Assembly (NCBI GenBank): GCA_900547585.1
Contig: URHD01000011.1
Coordinates: 1-38,401 of the forward strand
Direction of reading: 5' to 3'
DNA from: an uncultured bacterium
GTDB lineage: Bacteria > Cyanobacteriota > Vampirovibrionia > Gastranaerophilales > Gastranaerophilaceae
DNA: 38,401 bases
The stretch's first letter is position 1. Each line of letters begins with the position of its first letter. A program made the translations under genes and the position numbers. The notes under the pieces were generated by a model. It was not told the origin of the DNA. It made no database searches and was given only the letters and a program-made list of their open reading frames with translations. Shown here piece after piece: positions 1-8,153 of this stretch.

Positions 1-593
1 AAAATATAATATCGGGTGAAGGTGGGTGTTTGATATTAAATAATCCAAATTTTGTTGAAAGAGCAGAAATTATAAGGGAAAAGGGTACAAATCGTTCAAA
101 ATTTTTTAGAGGCGAAATTGACAAATATACATGGGTTGATATTGGTTCATCTTATTTGCCGTCAGATATGATATGTGCATATTTATATTCTCAATTAGAA
201 GAGTCTGATAAAATTTTGAAGCATAGAATTAAATTGTGGAATCAATATAATGATTTTTTTGAAATTTATGAACGTAAAGGTTATATAAAGCGTCCGTATA
301 TTCCAGAATATTGCAAACATAATGCGCATATTTATTATATTTTCTTTGAAAATTTGAATAAACGAAGCTTATTTATTGATTATCTTAAAAAAAATGATAT
401 TCATTCTGTATTTCATTATGTTCCTTTGCATAGCTCTCCTGCTGGAAAAAAATATGGGAAAATTGCTTCAAAAATGAATATAACGAATAAAGTTTCCGAG
501 ACATTAGTGAGATTGCCTTTGTTTTATCAATTGGATGATGAAATGGAAAAAATATTTGATGTAATTGAAAAGTTTTTTAAGGAGATTTTTTAG
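1..593 (+). CDS. wecE: WecE-like dTDP-4-amino-4,6-dideoxyhexose transaminase, 3' part
   Basis: This is the C-terminal ~197 residues of a PLP-dependent DegT/DnrJ/EryC1/StrS sugar aminotransferase. The frame is open to the left edge (first full codon at base 3) and reads NIISGEGGC, then EIIREKGTNRSKFFRG and KYTWVDIGSSYLPSDM, which match the WecE/RffA signature closely. In this family the PLP-binding lysine lies just before the NIISGEGG stretch, so it is at or just beyond the left edge. The family makes dTDP-4-amino-dideoxygalactose for surface glycans (in E. coli, enterobacterial common antigen). A TTG at base 30 could be taken as a start but would cut through the conserved motif, so the gene is truncated by the window and not short. 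Its stop overlaps the GTG start of the next gene by one base, showing one operon. Confidence 0.85.
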   Translation, partial: NIISGEGGCLILNNPNFVERAEIIREKGTNRSKFFRGEIDKYTWVDIGSSYLPSDMICAYLYSQLEESDKILKHRIKLWNQYNDFFEIYERKGYIKRPYIPEYCKHNAHIYYIFFENLNKRSLFIDYLKKNDIHSVFHYVPLHSSPAGKKYGKIASKMNITNKVSETLVRLPLFYQLDDEMEKIFDVIEKFFKEIF

Positions 594-1912
594 TGCTATT
601 TGTAAAAAAAATCTATTTGACATTAACTTTTTTAGTATGTTTTTTAAAAAAACAGTATAATTTGGCTTTAAATATATGTCAAAAATTGATAGAAAAAAGC
701 TATTATATACCGAAAAAACCTATTATTGACTATGACAGTATGCTTTGCAGTATAGGTAGAAATATAATTTTATCTAATCAATTATCAGCAGGGGATAGTT
801 TATTAACAAATAATTTTTATGAACCACAACCCAATAAACTTTTGATTTTGAATTCAGAAATTTATGATATGGGCGGACATACTGAAGCAATTTTGCGTTT
901 TGTTGAAGTATTTAAAAATGAATACAATATTGATTTTTTGATTACAAGTTTATACAACTCTAGTAATAATTTGGCTCCGGTTAAATCTTTACTGATAAAA
1001 AATAATGTGAATTCTTTTATTGAATTGCCTGTGGATATGAGTTATGAAAAAAAAGTTATGGAATTATTTAATGCTATAATTGCAAATAGATATTCTGCGA
1101 TTTTTGTTAATATACATATGCAAGATGTTGTGTCATGTGCGGTTTTGGGTGTTCTTCACAAATATACAAAGATAAAAATCATATTTTATAATCATGCAGA
1201 TCACATGTTTTCTTTGGGTACCAGTTTTGCTGATTTAATTTTAACTCGAGTGAAAAATAATAGAGCCTTGTCTCCATATCTTTATGACAACAAAAATGTG
1301 CAACAGATACTTTTTTGTGTACGCCAAAAAGATAAAAGTGAAAAGAAACTTCAATCATTAAAATTAAGGCAGATGTTAAATATTCCTGAAAATGCATTTG
1401 TTACGTTAAGTGGCGGTGATTCTTTCAAATTTGGTAAGTCATATTTTAAGCTTATAAAGAAAATTTTAAAAAAACATGAAAATGTTTATCATATTTGTGT
1501 CTCAAATTTTTCTACTAAAGATAAGCAAAAAATAGAGAAGTATTTAAACGAAAAGCAAAGATTTAAATTAATAAAATATGTAACTGATTTTGATCAATAT
1601 ATTTGTATGGGTGATTTATTTATTGATAGTTATACTCAGGGAGCGGCTTTGACGTTAGTTGATTGTATAAAATGTTCTACCCCTGTTGTTGTTCGAGTGA
1701 ACGAAGAAGAACCATTGAAATCTTTTGAAAGCTATTTGTTTGATTATGAGTTTAAAGGTCGAAATTTGAGAGAGATGTTTGAAAAAATTTCATTATTGGT
1801 AACAAATAGAGAAAAGTACAATATTGCAGTACAAGATGTAAAAAGAATTTTTAAGAATAATTATGATATTGAGGTCGTGAAATTAAAATATAAAGAGATT
1901 TTAAATGGTTAA
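593..1912 (+). CDS. Glycosyltransferase, GT-B-like
   Basis: The protein has 439 residues and probably transfers a sugar in cell-surface glycan assembly. The N-terminal half has a nucleotide-sugar-enzyme-like segment, LILNSEIYDMGGHTEAILRF (about residues 83-102). The C-terminal half contains a GT-B-like donor region, with GDLFIDSYTQGAALTLVDCI followed by STPVVVRVNEE, the position where GT4-type enzymes carry their E-x7-E region. No signal peptide or strong membrane span is seen. The GTG start at 593 follows an AAGGAG ribosome site and overlaps the stop of the aminotransferase gene. The 3' end overlaps the next gene by 8 bases. The exact GT family and acceptor are not recognisable by eye. Confidence 0.7.
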   Translation: MLFVKKIYLTLTFLVCFLKKQYNLALNICQKLIEKSYYIPKKPIIDYDSMLCSIGRNIILSNQLSAGDSLLTNNFYEPQPNKLLILNSEIYDMGGHTEAILRFVEVFKNEYNIDFLITSLYNSSNNLAPVKSLLIKNNVNSFIELPVDMSYEKKVMELFNAIIANRYSAIFVNIHMQDVVSCAVLGVLHKYTKIKIIFYNHADHMFSLGTSFADLILTRVKNNRALSPYLYDNKNVQQILFCVRQKDKSEKKLQSLKLRQMLNIPENAFVTLSGGDSFKFGKSYFKLIKKILKKHENVYHICVSNFSTKDKQKIEKYLNEKQRFKLIKYVTDFDQYICMGDLFIDSYTQGAALTLVDCIKCSTPVVVRVNEEEPLKSFESYLFDYEFKGRNLREMFEKISLLVTNREKYNIAVQDVKRIFKNNYDIEVVKLKYKEILNG

Positions 1913-2393
1913 ACTTGTCAATTTTTTGGATGAAACATTTGAAAAACAATACGATACCTTATTATGGCGTAATTCTGAGAGTGTTTCTAAATATTTTTTA
2001 ATTAAATTAATTGAGCCGAATGTGCATGTAAAATGGTTGGAAAGTTTGCAAGAATGTCCACCTTCAAATGTTGCTTTTTTTATAAATTATAAAGATGAAA
2101 ATGTTGGCGTTACGTATTTTAAACATATTGATTACATTTATAAAATTGCGGATTGGGGAATATATATTCACAAAAAAAAAGTTAGAGGAAAAGGAATAGG
2201 AACAATAGTTCTTAAAAATTGTATTAAGTATGCAATACATGAACTAAATCTAGATGAACTATATCTTGATGTTTTAAGTTCAAACTATCGTGCAATAAAA
2301 TTGTATGAAAATATGGGATTTTATGCTATTGCAAAAAATAATAACGTAACTAGATACAAAAAAGTATTAAAAAGGAGAGATTATTGTGATTAA
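1905..2393 (+). CDS. GNAT-family N-acetyltransferase (PseH/RimJ-like)
   Basis: This 162-residue protein has the GNAT fold signature: the acetyl-CoA pyrophosphate loop R-G-K-G-I-G at residues 94-99, and the terminal segment LDVLSSNYRAIKLYENMGF typical of motif B. The N-terminal pattern (LLWRNSESVSKYF, then HVKWLESL) resembles PseH-type acetyltransferases that acetylate amino-sugar nucleotides. Lying directly after a sugar aminotransferase and a glycosyltransferase, it plausibly acetylates the 4-amino group made by the aminotransferase. That substrate is inferred from context. It overlaps both neighbours by 8 bases, indicating translational coupling. Confidence 0.75.
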   Translation: MVKLVNFLDETFEKQYDTLLWRNSESVSKYFLIKLIEPNVHVKWLESLQECPPSNVAFFINYKDENVGVTYFKHIDYIYKIADWGIYIHKKKVRGKGIGTIVLKNCIKYAIHELNLDELYLDVLSSNYRAIKLYENMGFYAIAKNNNVTRYKKVLKRRDYCD

Positions 2394-3219
2394 ATTATTA
2401 AAAAATATCAAAAAGAATATTACCCCAAAAGATAATACACATATAAGCAAGGTAAAAAAGCAGGTTAAGGATGTTTTGATTAGACAAGGGTTTGTTTTTG
2501 AAGAAGATTTTCTGTTAACTCCTGAAGGAATTAAATTCCAAGCTGAAAAGTCAATTTTTGAAGTGCATGAAGTTTTTGTTCAAAACGATTATAATTTTTT
2601 TATAAAAGAAGACAAAAATCTGATTGTATTTGATGTTGGAATGAACATGGGTGCTTCTACATTATATTTTGCTAAAATGCAAAATGTAAAAAAGGTTTAT
2701 GCTTTTGAACCTTTCTTGCCGACTTGCGAAGATGGAATTGATAACATTAATTTAAATCCTGATTTGACACGTAAGATAGATGTATTTAAATTTGGGCTTG
2801 GAGTTGAAGATAAAATGATTGAAATGCCCTATACGAGAGAAGCTAGCGGATGTATGTCAACAACACATGATGTTTTTTTGTTAAATAAAGATTTGCAATC
2901 TTTTGAAATAAGAGATATAGAAAAATTGGAAATTAGAAATACATCTAAGGTGCTCGATAAACTCATTGAACAAGATTGTATAAATATTTTAAAGATAGAT
3001 ACAGAGGGTTCTGAGTATGAAATTCTTGAAGATTTAGATAGAAATGGATTATTGAAAAGTTTTCAACTTATAATGCTGGAATATCATTATAAATCTTCTA
3101 TGGAGTTAGAAACGCGTCTTAAAAATAATGGTTTTGTTGTTTTTTATCGGACAAATCCAATTAAAAATGGTGAAACGGTAGGGATGATGGTTGCTGTTGC
3201 TTTGACTGAGGGCAAATAA
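2386..3219 (+). CDS. FkbM-family SAM-dependent methyltransferase
   Basis: The protein has 277 residues. The SAM-binding motif I reads VFDVGMNMGAS (about residues 81-91), followed by the acidic YAFEP at the end of strand 2. The FkbM hallmark ILKIDTEGSEYEIL lies at about residues 201-214, and a late LIMLEYHY strand follows. FkbM proteins O-methylate sugars or other small hydroxyl acceptors, and in glycan clusters they usually methylate sugar residues. The GTG start at 2386 is preceded by AAAGGAGA and overlaps the acetyltransferase gene by 8 bases. The stop abuts the next start directly. Confidence 0.85.
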   Translation: MIKLLKNIKKNITPKDNTHISKVKKQVKDVLIRQGFVFEEDFLLTPEGIKFQAEKSIFEVHEVFVQNDYNFFIKEDKNLIVFDVGMNMGASTLYFAKMQNVKKVYAFEPFLPTCEDGIDNINLNPDLTRKIDVFKFGLGVEDKMIEMPYTREASGCMSTTHDVFLLNKDLQSFEIRDIEKLEIRNTSKVLDKLIEQDCINILKIDTEGSEYEILEDLDRNGLLKSFQLIMLEYHYKSSMELETRLKNNGFVVFYRTNPIKNGETVGMMVAVALTEGK

Positions 3220-4098
3220 ATGGGGTTGAAAAAATTCTTTAATAATTTACTTTATCTTTCTAAAATAAATTTACAACAACAAGAATTAGAAGATGTTATT
3301 GCTCAAAAACAATTTGATGAAATCGTAATTGAGGCAGTGGACTGTATCAAAAATTTCAAATTGTTGAATATAAAAAATATGGACGAAACTATAAACAGAC
3401 TAGTAGAAACAGAATCGTCTATTGTACGCTTCGGTGATGGAGAACTTAATCTAATAATGGGAAATGATATCCATTTCCAAAAAAGTTCACCAGAATTACA
3501 AAAATCATTAATCAATGTTTTATCTTCTTATAATGAAGATTTGCTAATTGCTATTCCTAAATCTATATATTCAAACAAATTGAATATGCAAGAAATCCCT
3601 AAACAATTTTGGCGTCAAAATGGATATTTATATCGTAATGTTATTGAAAAATATATAAATAAAAATTTAACGTATTATTCTTCGGAAATAAGTTTATTTT
3701 ATACGGCGTATAAAGAAATTGATTGTGAATATTATTTTGATAAATTGCAGAATATTTGGAAAAATAAAGATATTTGTATAATTTGTGGAGATAGTGTTTT
3801 TGATAAAATTAAATTTAATATATTTGAAACAGCGAAAAGTATTGAGTATTGTTGTGTACCTGCTAAAAATGCATATGAGCATTATGGCCAGATTTTAGAT
3901 AATTCTAAAAAAATAGATAAGAAGAAAATGATTATTGGCATTTTAGGACCAACATCTTGCGTCTTGGGATTAGATTTATTTCTTGCTGGTTACCGTTTTT
4001 TGGATTTAGGTCATGTTGCAAAATCTTATGATTGGTATTCAAGAAAAATTTTTTCTATAGATAAGGATGCTTTGATGAAATTTTTCGATCCTGATTAG
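3220..4098 (+). CDS. GT-D fold glycosyltransferase (DUF1792 family)
   Basis: The protein has 292 residues. The segment SSIVRFGDGELNLIMG places a D-x-E motif at D73-G-E75, the metal/nucleotide-sugar binding signature of the DUF1792 (GT-D) glycosyltransferases first described for streptococcal serine-rich-repeat protein glycosylation. Further family features are a CIICGDSVFDK strand-loop and a late IGILGPTSCVLGLDLFLAGYRFLDLGH stretch. The start is an ATG immediately after the preceding stop, so it is co-transcribed with the glycan genes. Donor and acceptor cannot be told from sequence alone. Confidence 0.8.
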   Translation: MGLKKFFNNLLYLSKINLQQQELEDVIAQKQFDEIVIEAVDCIKNFKLLNIKNMDETINRLVETESSIVRFGDGELNLIMGNDIHFQKSSPELQKSLINVLSSYNEDLLIAIPKSIYSNKLNMQEIPKQFWRQNGYLYRNVIEKYINKNLTYYSSEISLFYTAYKEIDCEYYFDKLQNIWKNKDICIICGDSVFDKIKFNIFETAKSIEYCCVPAKNAYEHYGQILDNSKKIDKKKMIIGILGPTSCVLGLDLFLAGYRFLDLGHVAKSYDWYSRKIFSIDKDALMKFFDPD

Positions 4099-4114
4099 AT
4101 TAAGAGGAGTATAT

Positions 4115-4858
4115 ATGAAAAAATATGATATGATTTATTCTTTGGGGGCAGACTGTGCATGTGCGACTTATTTAAAAATGAATAATTTAAGGTTATATTC
4201 TGGACCTTTTGATTGGATAACTCATTGCAAATTTAGCACAAGAATGAATTTAATACTAAATAACTTTGAAGACTTTTTAAACATAGAAGATTTATGCCCA
4301 TTAGAAAAAGATTTGAGTATACAGAATGATGATAATTGTGATTATTATGAAAATACCAAGAATGGTATCTATTTCTATCATGATTTTCCGTGCAATGTAC
4401 CTTTTGAACAAAGTTTTCCTTTGGTAAAAAAGAGGTATGACAGAAGAATAAAGCGATTTTACAAGTTAATACGCGAAAAGAAAAATATATTATTGGTATG
4501 GCTAGCTCATAATCACATTAATACTGATGAAACAATTATTCGTCTTTGTAATAATGTTATGCATAAATTTGAAAAATCAATTGATTTTTTGATTATTGAA
4601 AATAATGCTAATTTAGGGCAAGGCTTGATGCAAATAAGATGGCTTTCTGAACATATTATAATATGCAATTTAAATACAGTTAGTCTAGATAAAAATGGTA
4701 AAATGACAACTTTAGGAAATGAATCTGCTTGTAACAAAATATTTGAAACAATTTGTTTAAAAAAGTCAAATCCTAGAAAGTTAAAGAGTTTTTGTATAAA
4801 ACTTATATGTCTTTTTTTGCCTAGTAAAAACATAAGAAGAATAATTAAAAATCTATAA
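4115..4858 (+). CDS. DUF1796 (papain-like putative cysteine peptidase) protein
   Basis: The protein has 247 residues and begins with MIYSLGADCACATYLKMNN, then YSGPFDWITH. The SLG-x-x-C ... GPFDW pair is the signature of the DUF1796 family, which is predicted to have a papain-like fold with a nucleophilic cysteine (here in the DCAC segment). Such genes often sit in glycan clusters, but their reaction is not established. No signal peptide is visible. The ribosome site AAGAGGA precedes the ATG by about 7 bases. This is the last gene of the AT-rich cluster, and its 3' end overlaps the convergent porin gene by 6 bases. Confidence 0.7.
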   Translation: MKKYDMIYSLGADCACATYLKMNNLRLYSGPFDWITHCKFSTRMNLILNNFEDFLNIEDLCPLEKDLSIQNDDNCDYYENTKNGIYFYHDFPCNVPFEQSFPLVKKRYDRRIKRFYKLIREKKNILLVWLAHNHINTDETIIRLCNNVMHKFEKSIDFLIIENNANLGQGLMQIRWLSEHIIICNLNTVSLDKNGKMTTLGNESACNKIFETICLKKSNPRKLKSFCIKLICLFLPSKNIRRIIKNL

Positions 4859-6145
4859 CACCACCTGCGTCCCCATCATAAGCCTGTGAGAATCGACTTT
4901 GTTGTCATTCTGGCAGTAGACGTAGTTAAAAATCAACTTTAGCGCCTGCCCTTTGAGATAATAGTTCGTGCCGAGCGTGTATTCGCGCTGCATATTGTTG
5001 TCTTTGTATCTGTTCGGGTCAAACTGGTCATAGCGGGCAAGAAGCTCAAGTTTTTTGGTTAAATGATAACCCACTGTTACAAATAACCCCTGCGCCCTGT
5101 TTCTTGTTAAGCCGGAACCGCCGTTTGAGCCATTTGCATATGCATATTCGAACTTTGTCCAGAATCTTTTGTAATCATAGCCGGCATAGGCGCTTGTCAT
5201 GTTGTAGCTGACATTGTGCTTGCTTCCTGATTGAATCCCCGCGCCGGTAACGAGTTTTCCCCAGCGTCCGTCGGTTTTTCCGAGCGGTTTTATGTTTACC
5301 CACAGGTCGCATTCATGACCGGGGAAAAATGAGGTGAAATTGGTCGATGAACTGTAAATACCCGCGTCATAATCAATCAAAGAATAATCTCCACGTACCC
5401 TCAAACCGAATTTTCGGGCGTTTGCGAGGTTTCTTGAGATTTGTGAGCGGTTTATGAATGCCAGAGTGTAAGGTGACTGCGCCCCCTCAATACCCACACC
5501 GGGTCTGGAGTTGCCCACTAGAATGCTGGTGTGCGCCAAACGCGTTGATTCAATGTATAAATCCTGAAAAAACGGCTCCATAAACGGTAAATGGCTGCTT
5601 CTGTGTGTGGGGTCAAGCATTATGCGGAAATTTTCTTTTCCACCCTTGAATTTCCCGTCAATAAGGATGTTAATCAGCCCCACATCGAACTTTGAGTTCG
5701 TGTCGCCGCGCTCGGGAATGGTTGTGTTGAAATTCATCTGATAAGCTGACCATATGTGCAGGCTTTCGAGCGCGCCTTTTTCAAAATGCCATGTGAGCTG
5801 GTCTTTCAAAAGCTGCGAGGGCACATCTGTGCGCTCAATTTCAAGATTATAAACATGTTTTGCCGTTTCAGCCATTGAACTGAATAGATTAAAGCGAGGG
5901 CGTGCGTATTCAGGGGCAGATGCGGCGCTTATTTCTGCTGCATCGTGAACGGGGGAGGTTTCTTCATAAACAGAAGCGTCATCAACAGGTAAAACAGGGT
6001 TGTCATCCGCTTCATTTTCGTCAAGAATTGCGTTGATGAAGGACTTTTCCTGATTTGTATCCAGCGTAATCACTTCTGTCTCAAGCGCTTTTGCCTGCGG
6101 GCAGAAAAGTAAGGTTATTAATAATAAAAATACAATCTTTTTCAC
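4853..6145 (-). CDS. Outer-membrane porin, phosphate-selective porin O/P-like
   Basis: The protein has 430 residues. A Sec signal peptide (MKKIVFLLLITLLFCPQAKA) is followed by an acidic, low-complexity linker to about residue 80 and then a beta-barrel-like region of alternating aromatic and polar strands. Segments such as GNSRPGVGIEG, SPYTLAFINRS and a late ELLARYDQFDPNR match the Porin_O_P style, where the barrel lines a channel for anions or small solutes. The C-terminus ends in a hydrophobic strand (LMMGTQVVL), as expected for outer-membrane insertion. It supports a diderm cell plan. G+C is clearly higher than in the adjoining glycan cluster. Substrate unknown. Confidence 0.75.
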   Translation of the reverse strand: MKKIVFLLLITLLFCPQAKALETEVITLDTNQEKSFINAILDENEADDNPVLPVDDASVYEETSPVHDAAEISAASAPEYARPRFNLFSSMAETAKHVYNLEIERTDVPSQLLKDQLTWHFEKGALESLHIWSAYQMNFNTTIPERGDTNSKFDVGLINILIDGKFKGGKENFRIMLDPTHRSSHLPFMEPFFQDLYIESTRLAHTSILVGNSRPGVGIEGAQSPYTLAFINRSQISRNLANARKFGLRVRGDYSLIDYDAGIYSSSTNFTSFFPGHECDLWVNIKPLGKTDGRWGKLVTGAGIQSGSKHNVSYNMTSAYAGYDYKRFWTKFEYAYANGSNGGSGLTRNRAQGLFVTVGYHLTKKLELLARYDQFDPNRYKDNNMQREYTLGTNYYLKGQALKLIFNYVYCQNDNKVDSHRLMMGTQVVL

Positions 6146-6192
6146 GATAATTAATAATTATTATATATGTTTTGGAGTTATAAATAAAGAAG

Positions 6193-6216
6193 AGGCGGGG
6201 AATTCACCCGCCTTTT
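6193..6216 (-). terminator. Intrinsic terminator after the formate/nitrite channel gene
   Basis: A GGCGGG / CCCGCC stem with a six-base loop lies 10 bases past the minus-strand stop of the channel gene. Read on the minus strand it is followed by a T-rich tract. The plus-strand side also carries TTTT, so it may act in both directions. Confidence 0.75.
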
Positions 6217-6225
6217 GTGTTTTAG

Positions 6226-7122
6226 CTATTTATTTTCTTCCATTTCCGGTTCTGTTGCCTGAGATTTGTGGTCATCTCTTAAATATGCTGTCCAGAACAG
6301 AAGAACAACGAAAACAATCGCGCCAACCATGTTTCCGAGGGTTACAGGGATGAGGTTTGCTGTGAAAATTGTTTTCAGATTCAATGTTGCGAGCTGCTCG
6401 GTGCTCAAACCGGATGCGGCAACGATAGCTGCCGTGTGTTTTGCAAAAATTCCATTTGTTAAAAAGAACATATTTGCAATACTGTGTTCATATCCTGATG
6501 CAACGAATGTCATAATCGGGAAAAAGATTGCAAAAATCTTGCCGATTACGAATTTTGAAGAAGAAGCCATCCAGATTGCGAGGCAAACGAGCCAGTTGCA
6601 GAGAATTCCTCTTGTAAAAGCTTCAACAAATGTGAGATTTACTTTCTGATAAGCAGTTGTAAGGCTCAAAACGCCGAGCGCTTCGTGAGAGTTGTGCGAG
6701 CAGCCCGAATAGTAGATTAAAAATGCGATAAGCAATGAACCTACAAAGTTTCCCAGGTAAACGATTGACCAGTTTCTTAAAAGTTTTGCAAAACTGGTTT
6801 TCTTTTCGATTACGGAAAAAGTCATCATAACGTTACCGGTAAAAAGTTCCGCACCGGTTAAAACAACCATCATCAAGCCGGTCGCAAAAGTCATTGCGCC
6901 GACGAGTTTTGCAATCCCCCAGCTCAGGTTTTCGGCTGTACCGGTCATAACGGTCAAAGAAACCTGCGCACCGAACGCAATTAGCGCACCTGCGGCGATA
7001 GCGAGTACAAATGTTTTTGATTTTCTGAAATTTGCCTTTGCGGGCATTACGTTGTCTGCAATTTCATGCGCAACACTGTGCGGGGTCATGCAGTCTTTTG
7101 CTTCAATTGTCTGGTTAGCCAT
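6226..7122 (-). CDS. Formate/nitrite transporter family channel (FocA/NirC-like)
   Basis: This 298-residue membrane protein carries the FNT signature GAELFTGNVMM (about residues 90-100), an AIAAGALIAFGAQVSL first helix and a second-repeat YLGNFVGSLL. Later, GNMVGAIVFV closes the pseudo-symmetric six-helix pattern. FNT channels form pentamers in the inner membrane that pass formate, nitrite or hydrosulfide. With no nitrite-reduction genes nearby and a hydrogenase-like complex starting about 1 kb away, formate is the likeliest substrate (inference). The start is fixed by AGAAGGAGAG seven bases upstream. A terminator follows the stop, so it appears monocistronic. Confidence 0.9.
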   Translation of the reverse strand: MANQTIEAKDCMTPHSVAHEIADNVMPAKANFRKSKTFVLAIAAGALIAFGAQVSLTVMTGTAENLSWGIAKLVGAMTFATGLMMVVLTGAELFTGNVMMTFSVIEKKTSFAKLLRNWSIVYLGNFVGSLLIAFLIYYSGCSHNSHEALGVLSLTTAYQKVNLTFVEAFTRGILCNWLVCLAIWMASSSKFVIGKIFAIFFPIMTFVASGYEHSIANMFFLTNGIFAKHTAAIVAASGLSTEQLATLNLKTIFTANLIPVTLGNMVGAIVFVVLLFWTAYLRDDHKSQATEPEMEENK

Positions 7123-7166
7123 TTTTCTCTCCTTCTGGCTGATTTTCTACTTTTTTCTAATTCCAA

Positions 7167-7195
7167 CCCATACTAACAATCCACCTGATTATCAA
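7167..7195 (-). promoter_or_regulatory. Candidate sigma-70-type promoter for the FNT gene
   Basis: On the minus strand, TTGATA (7190-7195) and TATGGG (7167-7172) are separated by 17 bases, about 45 bases upstream of the channel-gene start. The -10 match is only fair. Confidence 0.35.
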
Positions 7196-7361
7196 TCCGG
7201 CGTGAAAGGCGTTATAAAAGCGTCTTGCTGTCTTAAATTGTTAAAACATGAACGAGTCATGTTGAGCTAGTGCGTTTAAAATTTTAGAACTAACAATTTT
7301 TAAATTCAAGATAAATTTTTTTTGAAACATTTATAGCGAATTGCATTAAAAATGACTTAAA

Positions 7362-7386
7362 CTGTCACCCTGAACTTGGTTCAGGG
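7362..7386 (+). repeat. Dispersed repeat family A, partial copy
   Basis: CTGTCACCCTGAACTTG followed by GTTCAGGG matches the left end of the copies at 13173-13291 and 14786-14875. The right inverted end (AAGTTCAGCATGACA) is not present here, so the copy is incomplete. Confidence 0.6.
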
Positions 7387-7481
7387 GCTGTCCGATGGGA
7401 ATAGTGAGATTTTCACGCCAGGAAGATTCCGACATAAGTTCAAAGGACATTATTATATTTTACAAATTTTGATATTTTTTA

Positions 7482-7916
7482 TCAGAAAAATCTGGCAAGA
7501 AACTTCATTTTTCCGAGAATAGGTAGAGTTTGTTTTGTGAGTATAAATTTTGTGAATTGTCTTGTTTTTACTTTTGGATACATCGTTATTAATGAGCTTT
7601 TGACATTTTGAATTGCGTTTTCTACAACAGGATGCTTTCCTCCTGAGATTTCAGATGCAAAAGAGATATAATTTTTCATAAGAACATTGATAGATTCATT
7701 TTGTCCTGATTTTTTCATTTCATTAACTGTTCTGTTGAAAATTTTATTTGTTTCTGTGAGCGCTGATATTGTTTGAAACATTACAGCTCTGGGGTTGGCA
7801 TTGCCGTGAGTTCTGTAAACATTTGCAAGTTCTGTTCTTGCTTCGCCTTTTTGCCCGTTCATATAAGGAACGAAGATTTTATTTATAAAATTGTCTTTAA
7901 ATTGGGAATATTGCAT
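7482..7916 (-). CDS. Hypothetical protein, 144 residues
   Basis: I do not recognise this protein. It is soluble-looking, with no signal peptide or membrane span, predicted mostly helical and basic, and it ends in an aromatic/hydrophobic tail (KFLARFF). An internal segment, ASEISGGKHPVVENAIQNVK, has no motif I can assign. The ATG is preceded by GAAAGGTAAAG on the minus strand, a plausible ribosome site. It is flanked by dispersed repeats on both sides and stands alone between the FNT gene and the hydrogenase-like operon. No longer frame overlaps it in either direction, which supports it being a real gene. Confidence 0.55.
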   Translation of the reverse strand: MQYSQFKDNFINKIFVPYMNGQKGEARTELANVYRTHGNANPRAVMFQTISALTETNKIFNRTVNEMKKSGQNESINVLMKNYISFASEISGGKHPVVENAIQNVKSSLITMYPKVKTRQFTKFILTKQTLPILGKMKFLARFF

Positions 7917-7952
7917 GTTCTTTACCTTTCAAATGTTGAAAACCTGTTCTTT

Positions 7953-7995
7953 CTGTCATTCCGAGTCCGAACCGGAATCTCCGGTGCCGCCGGTC
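7953..7995 (+). repeat. Dispersed repeat, CTGTCATTCCGAG...GCCGCCGGTCA type
   Basis: This short element starts CTGTCATTCCGAGTCCGA and ends CCGGTGCCGCCGGTCA. Its right end resembles the ends of the copies at 31906-32040 (GCATCGCCGGTCA) and 33151-33280 (GGCTTGCCGGTCA), so it is probably a diverged or truncated member of that family. It is non-coding. Confidence 0.45.
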
Positions 7996-8059
7996 AAAAA
8001 CTCTGTTATTATAAAACGCGTACATAAAATTTTTTGCCAGGATTTTGTAAATTTTTTCC

Positions 8060-8088
8060 TTGACATGCCGATTTGTTAGATTTACAAC
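8060..8088 (+). promoter_or_regulatory. Candidate promoter of the hydrogenase-like operon
   Basis: TTGACA (8060-8065) and TACAAC (8083-8088) are separated by 17 bases and lie about 65 bases upstream of the first operon gene. The -35 is perfect and the -10 fair. No terminator or other gene intervenes. Confidence 0.5.
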
Positions 8089-8153
8089 AGAAACGTTAAC
8101 ACAAAGCCGAACTTTTGGAATTAGAAATACATAAATTTGGGATGGAATAATCT

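Larger units (their letters stand above)
7123..7481. other. Intergenic region with channel-gene promoter and repeat fragment
   Basis: This stretch of about 360 bases has no convincing gene. It contains the upstream region of the FNT gene (minus strand) and, at 7362-7386, a partial copy of the dispersed repeat that begins CTGTCACCCTGAACTTG and recurs in the hydrogenase-like operon. The rest is AT-rich with no recognisable RNA gene. Confidence 0.5.
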
